Shown here: one piece after another, positions 29,685 through 39,159 of the stretch | How the letters are laid out: every line of letters begins with the position of its first letter | How positions within the stretch are numbered: the first letter of the stretch is position 1 | Assembly: GCF_900107245.1 (NCBI RefSeq) | Contig: NZ_FNPG01000008.1 | Span: 1-64,000 of the forward strand | Origin: Lachnobacterium bovis DSM 14045 | GTDB taxonomy: Bacteria; Bacillota; Clostridia; Lachnospirales; Lachnospiraceae | DNA: 64,000 nucleotides | Direction: 5' to 3' | Notes under the pieces: generated by a model | What the model was told of the DNA's origin: nothing | The model's database searches: none | Seen by the model: the letters and a program-made list of their open reading frames with translations, nothing else | Made by a program: the position numbers and the translations under genes

Positions 29685-30275
29685 ATGGCAGTTAATAAAG
29701 TACCTGTACTTAAAAGATGCAGATCTCTTGGTTTAGAGCCAAGTTACTTAGGATATGATAAAAAATCAAAAAGAAATTTAAAAAGAGGTAGAAAAATCTC
29801 TGAATATGGACTTCAGTTAAGAGAAAAACAGAAAGCTAAGTTCATCTATGGTGTATTAGAGAAACCTTTCCACAACTATTATGAAAGAGCTGATAGAATG
29901 AAAGGTATCACTGGTTCAAACCTTATGACTATTTTAGAGTCTAGACTTGATAATGTAATCTTCAGACTTGGTTTTGCAAGAACTAGAAGAGAAGCTAGAC
30001 AGCTTGTAGGTCATAAATTCGTTACAGTAAACGGAAAATTAGTAAACATCCCTTCATACCTTGTAAAAGCTGGTGATGTTGTAGAAATTAGAGAAGCTAG
30101 AAAAAATTCTCAGAGAATGAAAGACGTAGTTGAAGTTGCTGGTGGAAGATTAGTACCAGAATGGTTAGATGTTGATGCAGAAAAATTACAGGGAACTGTA
30201 AAGAATTTACCAACACGTGAACAGATCGATGTTCCAGTAGACGAAATGCTTATCGTCGAGTTATATTCTAAATAA
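29685..30275 (+). CDS. rpsD: 30S ribosomal protein S4
   Basis: A protein of 196 residues with the S4 RNA-binding domain (RLDNVIFRLGFARTRREARQLVGHKFVTVNGK). There is no zinc-cysteine cluster at the N-terminus (CRSLGLEPSYLG). Its position between rpsK and rpoA is clostridial; in Bacillus it is unlinked. AGGAGG precedes the ATG. Confidence 0.97.
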   Translation: MAVNKVPVLKRCRSLGLEPSYLGYDKKSKRNLKRGRKISEYGLQLREKQKAKFIYGVLEKPFHNYYERADRMKGITGSNLMTILESRLDNVIFRLGFARTRREARQLVGHKFVTVNGKLVNIPSYLVKAGDVVEIREARKNSQRMKDVVEVAGGRLVPEWLDVDAEKLQGTVKNLPTREQIDVPVDEMLIVELYSK

Positions 30276-30327
30276 TGATTAGTATTAAGTAAATTAGCAA
30301 CGATACCCGAGAAGGAGGGACTTTGTA

Positions 30328-31287
30328 GTGTTCGATTTTGAAAAACCAAAAATTGAAATCGCTGAAATATCAGATGATAAAAAATATGGCAGATTTGTTG
30401 TTGAGCCATTAGAAAGAGGTTATGGTACAACACTTGGTAATTCTTTAAGAAGAATTATGCTTTCTTCATTACCAGGAGCAGCTGTCAGCCAGGTTAAGAT
30501 CGAAGGTGTTTTACATGAGTTCAGTTCAATTCCAGGTGTTAAGGAAGATGTTACTGAGATCATCATGAATATCAAGAATCTTGCAATTAAAAATACCAGT
30601 TCTACAAATGAACCAAAAGTTGCTTATATTGAATTCGAAGGTGAAGGCGTTGTTACCGCAGCTGATATTCAGGTTGATTCTGATATCGAAATAATGAACC
30701 CGGATTTAGTAATAGCTCACTTAAACGGTGGCGCTGAAAGCAAATTATACATGGAGCTTACTATAACTAAAGGTAGAGGTTATGTAAGTGCAGATAAGAA
30801 TAAAACAGATGATACTCCAATCGGTGTAATTGCTGTTGATTCTATCTATACTCCGGTAGAGCGTGTAAATCTTTCAATAGAGAATACTCGTGTTGGTCAG
30901 GTTACAGATTTTGATAAGCTCACTTTAGATGTTTATACTAACGGAACACTTGAGCCTGATGAAGCAGTTAGTTTAGCTGCAAAAGTTCTTAGCGAACACT
31001 TAAATTTATTCATCGATTTATCAGATGCTGCACAGCAAGCAGAAGTAATGGTTGAAAAAGAAAGCGATGCTAAAGAACAGGTTCTTGTTATGAATATTGA
31101 TGAATTAGAACTTTCTGTTCGTTCATACAACTGTTTAAAGAGAGCAGGTATCAACACTGTTGAAGAACTAATTAATAAAACACCTGATGATATGATGAAG
31201 GTTCGTAACCTTGGTCGTAAATCATTAGAAGAAGTTTTAGCTAAATTAAAAGAGCTAGGACTTGAATTAAATCATGGAGTTGAATAA
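30328..31287 (+). CDS. rpoA: DNA-directed RNA polymerase alpha subunit
   Basis: A protein of 319 residues starting with GTG after GAAGGAGG. The assembly domain ([23 protein letters not shown]) and the C-terminal UP-element/activator domain ([41 protein letters not shown]) are complete. Confidence 0.97.
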   Translation: MFDFEKPKIEIAEISDDKKYGRFVVEPLERGYGTTLGNSLRRIMLSSLPGAAVSQVKIEGVLHEFSSIPGVKEDVTEIIMNIKNLAIKNTSSTNEPKVAYIEFEGEGVVTAADIQVDSDIEIMNPDLVIAHLNGGAESKLYMELTITKGRGYVSADKNKTDDTPIGVIAVDSIYTPVERVNLSIENTRVGQVTDFDKLTLDVYTNGTLEPDEAVSLAAKVLSEHLNLFIDLSDAAQQAEVMVEKESDAKEQVLVMNIDELELSVRSYNCLKRAGINTVEELINKTPDDMMKVRNLGRKSLEEVLAKLKELGLELNHGVE

Positions 31288-31479
31288 ACTCTTATAGTAA
31301 TGTAACTAAAAATAACTCATTAATAGGCAGAAACAGTAAGACCATTTGGCATGGAGTATGTCTATAGTCATGAGTGGCACTTGGAGAGTTCTATGAAATG
31401 AAACTCTTCATTATATAGCTTGCACTTTTAGTAAGTCCATAAGGGCATAGAAATGTAAGTACCACAGGAGGAAAAATAA
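31288..31479 (+). promoter_or_regulatory. 192-nt spacer between rpoA and rplQ
   Basis: No gene. A GAGAGTT/AACTCTT hairpin (31384-31408) and several short inverted repeats are visible; a leader for rplQ is possible. No terminator-like T-run. Confidence 0.35.
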
Positions 31480-32001
31480 ATGGCTAAATATCGTAAATTA
31501 AGCAGAACTTCTAGTCAGAGAAAAGCTTTATTAAGAGGACAGGTAACAGCTCTTTTAGCTAATGGTAAAATCGTTACAACAGAAGCAAAAGCTAAAGAAG
31601 TTCGTAAAATTGCTGAAAGATTAATTGCAAAAGCAGTTAAAGAAAAAGATAACTATGAAGAAATCGTTGTAAAAGCAAAAGTTCCATGCAGAGACGAGAA
31701 CGGAAAAAGAATTAAAGAAGTTGTTGATGGAAAGAAAGTAGCACGTTATGATCTTGTAGATAAAACTATTAAAAAAGATTTACCTTCAAGATATCATGTT
31801 AGAAAAGAAATCAATAAAGTTTTATATACAGTAACTGAAGGAACTAAAAAGAAAGATAGACATAAAGTTGATCTTTGCGATAAATTATTCGGAGAATATG
31901 CTGAGAAATATGCTACACGTAATGGTGGATATACTCGTATCGTTAAGATTGGCCAACGTAAAGGTGACGGAGCTTTAGAAGTTATTCTTGAGTTAGTTTA
32001 A
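31480..32001 (+). CDS. rplQ: 50S ribosomal protein L17, with internal insertion
   Basis: A protein of 173 residues against the usual 113-130. The N-terminus ([40 protein letters not shown]) and C-terminus ([30 protein letters not shown]) are standard. About 50 extra charged residues (roughly 67-117, including [14 protein letters not shown] and [17 protein letters not shown]) are inserted between them. AGGAGG precedes the ATG. It ends the ribosomal cluster. Confidence 0.95.
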   Translation: MAKYRKLSRTSSQRKALLRGQVTALLANGKIVTTEAKAKEVRKIAERLIAKAVKEKDNYEEIVVKAKVPCRDENGKRIKEVVDGKKVARYDLVDKTIKKDLPSRYHVRKEINKVLYTVTEGTKKKDRHKVDLCDKLFGEYAEKYATRNGGYTRIVKIGQRKGDGALEVILELV

Positions 32002-32014
32002 TCGGTATAAATTG

Positions 32015-32056
32015 GACTATGTGTAATACTGATGTTGCACATAGTTCTTTTTTTAT
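32015..32056 (+). terminator. terminator of the S10-spc-alpha cluster
   Basis: GACTATGTG (32015-32023) pairs with CACATAGTTC (32038-32047, one G.T), followed by a run of eight T. Confidence 0.85.
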
Positions 32057-32062
32057 TTAAAA

Positions 32063-32091
32063 TTTACAATTTTAGTATCATATGTTACAAT
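32063..32091 (+). promoter_or_regulatory. promoter upstream of a small open reading frame
   Basis: TTTACA (32063-32068), exactly 17 nt, TACAAT (32086-32091). It lies right after the cluster terminator. Confidence 0.6.
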
Positions 32092-32157
32092 TGTAGTGAA
32101 ATGATCAAAAAAAGAGATAAAGCATAAAGTCAAAAAATGAAAAGTGAGGTGAGACAA

Positions 32158-32280
32158 ATGGAAAGTGGCGATAATGGAGGGAGTAAGTCGATTTATTCTT
32201 CTGGAAATGAGGCTGAGGGACCCGGTATTAAGTATATAAATAAATTTGAAGTTTGTCTGACCGTATATAAATATCTATAA
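32158..32280 (+). CDS. possible 40-residue small protein
   Basis: ATG-to-TAA frame of 41 codons beginning MESGDNGGSKSIYSSGNEAEG, with the good ribosome binding site GTGAGGTGAG eight bases upstream and a well-spaced promoter. The N-half is small and hydrophilic, rich in Gly and Ser; the C-half (INKFEVCLTVYKYL) is more hydrophobic with one cysteine. I recognise no family. It may be a small protein, a leader peptide for mgtE, or only part of an untranslated RNA. Confidence 0.35.
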   Translation: MESGDNGGSKSIYSSGNEAEGPGIKYINKFEVCLTVYKYL

Positions 32281-32622
32281 TAGTTACTTTTTATTTTTAA
32301 ATAGTATTTTTACATTAAATATATATGTCGAAGGCAATAATTTCATATTTTTCATATTTCTTAATCCTTTCATTTTCTTTTCTAGAATGAGACTTATAAC
32401 ACATGTTTAAGAATTTAAAAGATAATTAAAAAATAATTCAAGTTTTATATGGTGTTTTTTTAGGACTATACAAAGGAATGTTAATGTATTTTGAGACTAA
32501 CATATCTGAATTCAGATACATCATATTGAAACTTGGTGTTTTGGTGCGCAAAAATAAATATGTGTTATCCTTCTGTTCTACCTATTAGACAAAAATAGCT
32601 TTAGACAGAAAGAGAGGAAGAA
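32281..32622 (+). other. non-coding AT-rich region before mgtE with a 16-bp palindrome
   Basis: I see no gene and no M-box riboswitch core. One perfect palindrome, TATCTGAATTCAGATA (32503-32518), could be an operator. GGTGTTTTGGTGCGC and AT-rich sequence precede the mgtE ribosome binding site. Confidence 0.4.
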
Positions 32623-34041
32623 ATGACAAGTGTTAATGAGGTTTTAAAAGATAATGATAAAGTTAAAATTAATTATCAAGATGAAATAATAGCTTTAGTT
32701 AGAAGTAAAAGCTCTCCAAAAGTTGTAAAGGATAAATTGTCAGAATATCATGCAAGTGATATTGCGGATGTAATTGAAGTCTGTACGCTTAAAGAGAGAG
32801 AGCTAATTTATAGAATACTAGATATGCAAAGTTTAGCAGATGTATTTGAATATCTTGAAAATGCAAGTGAATTATTAGAAGAAATTGATATTCAAAAAGC
32901 AGCTAGAATTCTAGAATTGGTTGATGCAGACGATGCGGTTGATATTTTAAAGGATGCAGATCCAAAAATGCGAAAAGCATGGTTGAGTCTTATGAATAAA
33001 GAACATTTGAAAACGATTAATGTTTTTTATTCATACGAAGAAGATGAAATAGGTAGTAGGATGTCTACAAATTTTGTCACATTATATTGTAATTTATCAA
33101 TCAAAGAAGCTATGACATCCATTATTAAACAAGCTAAAAGTCATGATAATATATCTAATATATTTGTTTTGGATGAAAATGGTGTTTATTATGGAACAAT
33201 CAGTTTGAATGAATTAATTATTGCGCGTGAAAATGATGAATTATTAGATATCATTTCGACGTCATATCCTTATGTTTATTCAGATGAAAAGATAGATGAT
33301 TGTATTGAAAACTTGAAAGATTATTCAGAAAAATCAATACCAGTTTTATCAGATGAAAACAAGGTATTAGGTGTAATTACTGCCCAGGATTTGATTGAAG
33401 TTGTAGATGATGAGATGGGTGAAGATTATGCTAAATTAGCTGGTTTAACTGCGGAAGAAGATTTAAAAGAGCCAATTTTTGAAAGTGTAAGAAAAAGATT
33501 ACCATGGTTAGTGCTTTTATTAGGTTTAGGATTGGTTGTATCAAGTGTTGTAGGTTTATTTGAGGCTGTTGTATCACAGCTTACGATGATAATATGTTTC
33601 CAATCTTTAATACTAGACATGTCAGGAAACGTTGGTACACAATCATTGGCTGTTACAATTAGAGTGTTAATGGATGCACAACTCACAGGGAAAAAACAGT
33701 TAAGTTTGATATTAAAGGAAATGAAAGTAGGCTTATTGAATGGTTTATTGTTAGGCTCACTTTCGTTTGTCGGAATAGGACTTTATATAGCATTGTTTAA
33801 GCATTCGCCAGCAGTTACGGCGTTCTCAATATCAGCTTGTATTGGAACAGCGTTACTTTTGGCAATGGTGATTTCAAGTTTAGTTGGAACAATTATTCCT
33901 ATTGTGTTTAAAAAAATTGGAGTAGATCCAGCTGTTGCGTCAGGTCCATTAATAACAACTGTTAACGATTTAGTAGCTGTTGTGACATATTATGGATTAA
34001 CATGGATTTTTATTATTGATATTATGCATATTACGTGTTAA
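32623..34041 (+). CDS. mgtE: magnesium transporter MgtE
   Basis: A protein of 472 residues. An N-terminal helical domain (ELLEEIDIQKAARILELVDADDAVDILKDAD) precedes two CBS domains (about 145-265; MSTNFVTLYCNLSIKEAM, then TSYPYVYSDEKIDDCIENL), which act as the magnesium gate. A five-helix membrane part contains the selectivity region ILDMSGNVGTQSLAVTIR and ends [28 protein letters not shown]. It imports Mg2+ through the cytoplasmic membrane. The start follows AGAGAGGAAG. Confidence 0.95.
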   Translation: MTSVNEVLKDNDKVKINYQDEIIALVRSKSSPKVVKDKLSEYHASDIADVIEVCTLKERELIYRILDMQSLADVFEYLENASELLEEIDIQKAARILELVDADDAVDILKDADPKMRKAWLSLMNKEHLKTINVFYSYEEDEIGSRMSTNFVTLYCNLSIKEAMTSIIKQAKSHDNISNIFVLDENGVYYGTISLNELIIARENDELLDIISTSYPYVYSDEKIDDCIENLKDYSEKSIPVLSDENKVLGVITAQDLIEVVDDEMGEDYAKLAGLTAEEDLKEPIFESVRKRLPWLVLLLGLGLVVSSVVGLFEAVVSQLTMIICFQSLILDMSGNVGTQSLAVTIRVLMDAQLTGKKQLSLILKEMKVGLLNGLLLGSLSFVGIGLYIALFKHSPAVTAFSISACIGTALLLAMVISSLVGTIIPIVFKKIGVDPAVASGPLITTVNDLVAVVTYYGLTWIFIIDIMHITC

Positions 34042-34134
34042 TAAGATATTTGATAAAAAAGTCATGCCTAATAATAAGCAAATAAATATAAAATAACTAT
34101 TTAAAAGACATTATGAATATGGAAGGTTAAAGTA

Positions 34135-35349
34135 ATGTTAATAGCAACAAATAGAAAAGCAATTTTAAGAAAAGTCTTAATATATATAGCATTTATTATG
34201 ATAGCTGTTTTTTTGGTAAAAAACGATTATGCGTTATATGAAAAACCAATTGGTACGATAATTGAAGCTAGTACTAAACAAACAAATAAGAATCACAAAG
34301 AAGAAATTGAAAAAAAATATGAACAAAATTTAAAAGTCAAAATAAGAAACACAAAGGATAAAGGTAAAATTATTAAGATAAAAAATGATTTTTCTTATTC
34401 ACGATTTCAATGTTCTGAATATAAAAAAGGGCAAGATGTATTTTTACATATGACAGAAGGTAGTGTTTCAAAAGTTTCAATTACTCAAGTAAAATTGGAT
34501 TATGTAACAGTTGGACTTATTATAATATTTTTGATGTTCTTATTTGCTTTGATGAATACAACAGGTATATTGATAATGTTGTCATTGGTGGCTAATAGTA
34601 TTGTGTTTGTATTTGGATTAAAAGGATTTGCAAGTGGAAAAAATTTGATGTTATTAACTATTATTATGACGTTGTTGTTTATAATATGTACAATAGTTAT
34701 ATTAAATGGATTTTCCAGAAAATCAATTGGAACTGTATTGTCATCGGTTTTAACGGTTATAATTGTTGCAATAATTTATGCAATAGCGTATATGAATTCA
34801 CCTAAACCTAGTTTTGAATACATTCCGTATACAATTGGATTTGAGGACTTAGAGACTTTGTACCATGCGTCATTGGTATTTGGAATCTTAGGAGCGGTAA
34901 CGGATGTTGCGATAACAATAAATTCAGCAACATGTGAGATTATTAATGTTTCTAAAAAAATAAATTTAAAAAAATTAATTAGTTCAATTAGAGAAATTGC
35001 GTATGACATAATGGGAACAATGATAAGTGTCGTTTTTTTTAGTTTTATTTGTGGTGAAATACCATTGTATGTGCTAAAAATGAAAAATGGTTTTTCTTTT
35101 TTAGAGATTATGCGTAATGGCGAAGAATTTGAGATAATTCGATTTTTGGTAGGTGCAATCGGAATTGTTATGGCAATTCCGGTGTCTGCATTTGTTGCAG
35201 TTTTGGTGAATTTAAAAAAATACAAAGAAATTGCTGTTGGTACTGTTAAGATTGATGAAGAAAATAATAGAGTAGATAATAAAGTAGATAATAAAAAAAC
35301 CAATCAAGTAGATAATACTATAAATCATAGTAAGGAGGAAGAAAAATGA
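34135..35349 (+). CDS. YibE/F family membrane protein (first of pair)
   Basis: A protein of 404 residues. A signal-anchor helix (about 14-30) is followed by an extracytoplasmic domain of some 95 residues and then about seven transmembrane segments. The family signature region HASLVFGILGAVTDVAITINSATCEI is present. The tail ends in a repetitive Asn-Asp-Lys stretch (NRVDNKVDNKKTNQVDN). Function of the family is unknown, though a transport role is often supposed. The stop overlaps the next start as ATGA, so the pair is coupled. Confidence 0.85.
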   Translation: MLIATNRKAILRKVLIYIAFIMIAVFLVKNDYALYEKPIGTIIEASTKQTNKNHKEEIEKKYEQNLKVKIRNTKDKGKIIKIKNDFSYSRFQCSEYKKGQDVFLHMTEGSVSKVSITQVKLDYVTVGLIIIFLMFLFALMNTTGILIMLSLVANSIVFVFGLKGFASGKNLMLLTIIMTLLFIICTIVILNGFSRKSIGTVLSSVLTVIIVAIIYAIAYMNSPKPSFEYIPYTIGFEDLETLYHASLVFGILGAVTDVAITINSATCEIINVSKKINLKKLISSIREIAYDIMGTMISVVFFSFICGEIPLYVLKMKNGFSFLEIMRNGEEFEIIRFLVGAIGIVMAIPVSAFVAVLVNLKKYKEIAVGTVKIDEENNRVDNKVDNKKTNQVDNTINHSKEEEK

Positions 35350-36146
35350 TAATGATAATTTTAGGTGTTTTCCTCTTTATTATGATGTCAGCAATTGGTG
35401 GAGAAAGAGGAATTGCATCAGTTTTTTCAGTTTTTGGAAATATTGCATTATTAGTAGTGTTTTTATATTTGTTAGCTTGGGGCTACAATATTTATGCTGT
35501 TACTTTGGTGTGTGGATTAGCTTTTTTATTAATAACGTTATTTGCTCAAAATGGTTTGAACTTCAAGACAATGGCAGCTTTTGTATCTATCTTGATAATA
35601 ATGGTTTTGTTGGGAATAATTGGTACATTTGCAATAAATATGTTCAATATTGGTGGATTTGGTGAGCTATATACACTTGATGAAGATATGGCTTTTTTAA
35701 ATAATCGTATTGGAATTAACGCAAATGGTCTATTGGTTAGCTCTTGTTTTTTAGGAGGAATTGGAGCAATATGTGATACAGCATTATCAGTTGCTACTGT
35801 AGAATATGAAGTTTTTTCTAATAATAAAAATATATCGGAAAACAAGCTTATAGAAGCAGGAAGCAAAATAGGAAAAGATATTCTTGGTACAACAATTAAT
35901 ACATTATTATTTGCAGAAGTAGGAGACGCATTTTTTGTATGGATTATTTTTGTGAGAAGACATTATGATTTTGTTGAATTAATAAATTCTAAATCATTCC
36001 TACAAAACATTTTGATGCTTGTAGTTGCTAATATAGGATGTTTAACAATAATTCCTCTGTCAGCATTTTTGACAGCTAAAATGTTAAGTAAGAAAGGTAT
36101 TCAAAAGCAGGAAAGTCAAAAAATCAGTAATCAAAAAAAGAATTAA
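35346..36146 (+). CDS. YibE/F family membrane protein (second of pair)
   Basis: A protein of 266 residues with about seven transmembrane segments and the corresponding motif LLVSSCFLGGIGAICDTALSVATVEYEVF. It lacks the extracytoplasmic domain of its partner and is probably the other half of a two-protein membrane complex. AAGGAGG lies within the end of the upstream gene. Confidence 0.85.
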   Translation: MIMIILGVFLFIMMSAIGGERGIASVFSVFGNIALLVVFLYLLAWGYNIYAVTLVCGLAFLLITLFAQNGLNFKTMAAFVSILIIMVLLGIIGTFAINMFNIGGFGELYTLDEDMAFLNNRIGINANGLLVSSCFLGGIGAICDTALSVATVEYEVFSNNKNISENKLIEAGSKIGKDILGTTINTLLFAEVGDAFFVWIIFVRRHYDFVELINSKSFLQNILMLVVANIGCLTIIPLSAFLTAKMLSKKGIQKQESQKISNQKKN

Positions 36147-36239
36147 AGAAAAAGACTGTAAAGAAATAGGAAATAGCAAAATAAATAAAAGTAAATTTAA
36201 TGAAAATTCGACTAAATTAGAGAATTATTCAAAAATCTA

Positions 36240-36268
36240 TTTACAATATTTATTGTAAGTGCTATATT
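36240..36268 (+). promoter_or_regulatory. promoter of the pantothenate operon
   Basis: TTTACA (36240-36245), 17 nt, TATATT (36263-36268). Predicted start near 36275, leaving a leader of about 136 nt. Confidence 0.6.
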
Positions 36269-36275
36269 AGATTGC

Positions 36276-36411
36276 GGATGGTATTCGAAAAGAAACTATA
36301 CCGTAATTGATAAGATGTTTTTTAAATTAAGGGTAGAGTAGACTAAGTGACGAAGCTTGCATCATTTTTATGAGTGGGACTTGTATCACCTTCAGAAAGG
36401 AAGGTGGTGTC
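36276..36411 (+). promoter_or_regulatory. pantothenate-operon leader with ribosome-site-sequestering hairpin (candidate pan motif RNA)
   Basis: A first hairpin GGTAT/TATACC near 36279-36303 is followed by a mixed stretch. Then CACCTTC (36387-36393) pairs with GAAGGTG (36400-36406) around AGAAAG, extendable to 9 bp. The 3' arm contains the GGAAGG ribosome binding site, and the ATG follows within six bases. A 'pan' RNA motif is known upstream of pantothenate genes in Firmicutes; location fits, but I cannot verify its consensus by eye. Confidence 0.45.
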
Positions 36412-37257
36412 ATGAAAGTTGGTATTATAGGAGCAGGAAAAGTAGGTTGTTCTTTAGGAATGCTACTTAACCTGCAATATAACAATGTACTGGGCTTTTA
36501 TAGTAGGAGCCTGCAGTCCTCAAAAGAGGCTGCCCAATTTACCAAAACAAAACAATATTTTGAATTAGAAGAGTTAGTAGAAGAAAGTGATACAATATTT
36601 TTGACAGTGCCAGATGATGTAATTGAGGAGGTTTGGAATTGTCTAAAAAGGTTTCCAATAAAAGGGAAAATGATTTGCCATTGTAGTGGCTCTTTGTCGT
36701 CAACAATCTTTTCAAATATTGAAGATACCGGAGCGTACGGGTTTTCAATTCATCCATTATTAGCAATATCTGATAGATATTCATCGTATAAAGAACTTCC
36801 AAAAGCTATATTTACAATTGAAGGAAATAAAGAAAAAATAGAGAATATTTCATCATTATTTGAAAAAATTGGTATCAAAGTAGAAACAATTAGTTCAGAA
36901 GTAAAAATGAAATATCATGCAGCAGCTGTTATGAGCTCAAATTTAGTTGTGGCATTAATAGAAAGTGCTCAGAATCAGTTAGTTAAATGCGGATTTTCTC
37001 AGCAGTCGGCATGTGCTGCTTTAGAACCATTGATTAGGGGAAATGTAGAAAAAGTATTAAAAAATGGTACTATAAATGCTTTGACAGGGCCTATTGAGAG
37101 AAATGACATTGGAACTGTACAAAAACATATGTCAGTTATTGATGGAATTGATAAAAAAATATATGATATTTTATCAATTAAAACATTAGAAATCGCTAAA
37201 TATAAACATCCAGAGAATGATTATAGTAAAATGGAAGAATTTTTAAAAGAGATTTAA
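36412..37257 (+). CDS. Rossmann-like/DUF2520 dehydrogenase, PanG-like candidate ketopantoate reductase
   Basis: A protein of 281 residues. The N-terminal NAD(P) site is [18 protein letters not shown], then [28 protein letters not shown] and CHCSGS. The C-terminal helical DUF2520 domain includes [20 protein letters not shown] and [17 protein letters not shown]. It heads a panB-panC-panD operon that has no panE. A protein named PanG, a non-PanE ketopantoate reductase, is known in other bacteria, and this gene's position suggests the same NADPH-dependent reduction of ketopantoate to pantoate. The ATG at 36412 follows the sequestered GGAAGG site; an ATG 14 codons upstream is less likely. Confidence 0.75.
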   Translation: MKVGIIGAGKVGCSLGMLLNLQYNNVLGFYSRSLQSSKEAAQFTKTKQYFELEELVEESDTIFLTVPDDVIEEVWNCLKRFPIKGKMICHCSGSLSSTIFSNIEDTGAYGFSIHPLLAISDRYSSYKELPKAIFTIEGNKEKIENISSLFEKIGIKVETISSEVKMKYHAAAVMSSNLVVALIESAQNQLVKCGFSQQSACAALEPLIRGNVEKVLKNGTINALTGPIERNDIGTVQKHMSVIDGIDKKIYDILSIKTLEIAKYKHPENDYSKMEEFLKEI

Positions 37258-37270
37258 AGGAGAATGGGAA

Positions 37271-38173
37271 ATGAAAAACACAGTAACAACACTTCAGAAC
37301 ATGAAAAAAGAAGGAAAAAAAATCAGCATGTTAACATGCTACGATTACACTACAGCTTGTTTAATGGATGAGGCTGGAATTAACGGAATTTTAGTTGGAG
37401 ATTCATTAGGAATGACAATGATGGGATATGAAGATACTTTGCCAGTAACAGTTGAAGATATTATACATCATACAGCAAGCGTTTCAAGGGGATTAAAAAA
37501 TACATTCTTAGTTGCTGATATGCCATTTATGTCGTACCAGACTTCCGTATATGATGCAGTAAAAAATGCAGGAAGATTGATTAAAGAGGGACATGCTCAA
37601 GCCGTAAAATTAGAAGGTGGCGCTTCAGTTTGCAAGCAGATTGAGGCAATAGTCAAAGCCGATATTCCTGTTGTTGCGCATATAGGATTAACTCCACAAT
37701 CAATTAATGCATTCGGAGGATTTAAAGTTCAAGGAAAAAATATAGATAGAGCAAAACAGCTTTTAGAGGATGCGAAAGCAGTTGAAGAAGCTGGAGCTTT
37801 TATGGTAACTCTAGAATGCGTTCCAGAAAGATTAGCAACATTAATTTCAAAAGAATTAACAATTCCAACAATTGGTATTGGTGCTGGAAATGGTTGCGAT
37901 GGTCAGATTTTAGTGTATCAGGATATGTTAAACATGTTCTCTGGTTTTAAACCAAAATTTGTAAAACATTTTGCAAATATTGGGGAAGAAATGAAGAGAG
38001 CATTTAAAGACTATGATCAAGAAGTAAAATCATTAGCATTTCCAGCAGAGGAGAATAATTTTAAAATAGATGATCAGGTAATTGAAGCGCTTGAAAAAGA
38101 GTGTGAAAATAAGAATAAAGAAATTGAAGTTATAATTAATAATAAATTAAATTCAGATGAAGTTAATGCATAA
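37271..38173 (+). CDS. panB: 3-methyl-2-oxobutanoate hydroxymethyltransferase
   Basis: A protein of 300 residues, about 25 longer than typical because of a Lys/Glu/Asn-rich C-terminal tail. It transfers a hydroxymethyl group from methylene-THF to 2-oxoisovalerate, forming ketopantoate. Motifs are [65 protein letters not shown] and [20 protein letters not shown]. It begins 13 nt after the dehydrogenase gene. Confidence 0.96.
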   Translation: MKNTVTTLQNMKKEGKKISMLTCYDYTTACLMDEAGINGILVGDSLGMTMMGYEDTLPVTVEDIIHHTASVSRGLKNTFLVADMPFMSYQTSVYDAVKNAGRLIKEGHAQAVKLEGGASVCKQIEAIVKADIPVVAHIGLTPQSINAFGGFKVQGKNIDRAKQLLEDAKAVEEAGAFMVTLECVPERLATLISKELTIPTIGIGAGNGCDGQILVYQDMLNMFSGFKPKFVKHFANIGEEMKRAFKDYDQEVKSLAFPAEENNFKIDDQVIEALEKECENKNKEIEVIINNKLNSDEVNA

Positions 38174-38188
38174 AGGAGAAGGAAAGAA

Positions 38189-39055
38189 ATGATAATTGCA
38201 AAAGAAATCAGTAAAGTTAAAGAAAATGTTAGAGAGTGGAAAAAACAAGGCTTATCAATCGGCCTAGTTCCTACAATGGGCTATTTACACGAAGGACATG
38301 CAAGTTTAATAAAAAAAGCAAGAGAAGAGAATGATAGAGTGATTGTTTCTGATTTTGTTAACCCAATTCAATTTGGACCCAAAGAAGATTTGGCAACTTA
38401 TCCAAGAGATTTTGATGCGGATTGTAGATTATGTGAGTCAATTGGAGCAGATTTAATTTTTAATCCAGAACCATGTGAAATGTACGAAGATGACTTTCAT
38501 TCATATGTTGGAGTAAATACATTGTCAGAGGGATTATGTGGAAAAAGTAGACCAATACATTTCAATGGTGTGTGTACAGTTGTAACAAAATTATTCAATA
38601 TTACAGAAGCTGACAGAGCTTATTTTGGACAAAAAGATGCACAACAGCTTGCAATTGTTAGAAGAATGGTAAGGGATTTAAATTACAATATTCAAATCGT
38701 TGGTTGCCCAATTATCAGAGAAGCGGATGGTTTAGCTAAGAGCTCTAGAAATACATACTTATCAGAGAATGAAAGACAAAAAGCTACAATTTTACATAAG
38801 GCACTCGAGCAAGGCGAAAAAATGGTTAGAGATGGCGAGACTGATGCAAATAAAATTGTAAAAACAGTTAGAGACATTATTGAATCAGAACCACTTGCAA
38901 AAGTTGATTACGTAGAAATTGTTGATTGGAATGAATTGCAAAAAGTAGATAAGATTGATGGACCAATATTAATGGCTGTTGCAGTTTATATTGGAAAAGT
39001 TAGACTTATTGATAATTTCATAGTTGAAAATTCAATAGTTATCGAAATGGTTTAA
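38189..39055 (+). CDS. panC: pantothenate synthetase (pantoate-beta-alanine ligase)
   Basis: A protein of 288 residues that joins pantoate and beta-alanine with ATP. VPTMGYLHEGHASLIKKA carries the HxGH nucleotide signature; FVNPIQFGPKEDLATYPRD, FNGVCTVVTKLFNI, AYFGQKDAQQ and KSSRNTYLS are typical. AAAGGAG precedes the ATG. Confidence 0.96.
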   Translation: MIIAKEISKVKENVREWKKQGLSIGLVPTMGYLHEGHASLIKKAREENDRVIVSDFVNPIQFGPKEDLATYPRDFDADCRLCESIGADLIFNPEPCEMYEDDFHSYVGVNTLSEGLCGKSRPIHFNGVCTVVTKLFNITEADRAYFGQKDAQQLAIVRRMVRDLNYNIQIVGCPIIREADGLAKSSRNTYLSENERQKATILHKALEQGEKMVRDGETDANKIVKTVRDIIESEPLAKVDYVEIVDWNELQKVDKIDGPILMAVAVYIGKVRLIDNFIVENSIVIEMV

Positions 39056-39159
39056 TTAAGAAATTAATATTAAATTATAAAAACGATAAATATTGAAGAA
39101 GTCATATATATTTTAAAATAATTATAATCAGATTTAATTTTTTTGGAGGAAGTCTTGTA

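Noticed and set aside
32098-32622. M-box magnesium riboswitch before mgtE
   Set aside because: A GTGAGGTGAG stretch slightly resembles its core, but the remaining conserved segments and a terminator are missing.
34776-35303. Long minus-strand frame opposite the YibE/F gene
   Set aside because: It mirrors the codon pattern of a clear membrane-protein gene and has no start signal.
36276-36411. T-box leader before the pantothenate operon
   Set aside because: A GGTGGTG string near the ATG recalls a T-box antiterminator, but the conserved T-box sequence and specifier stem are absent.
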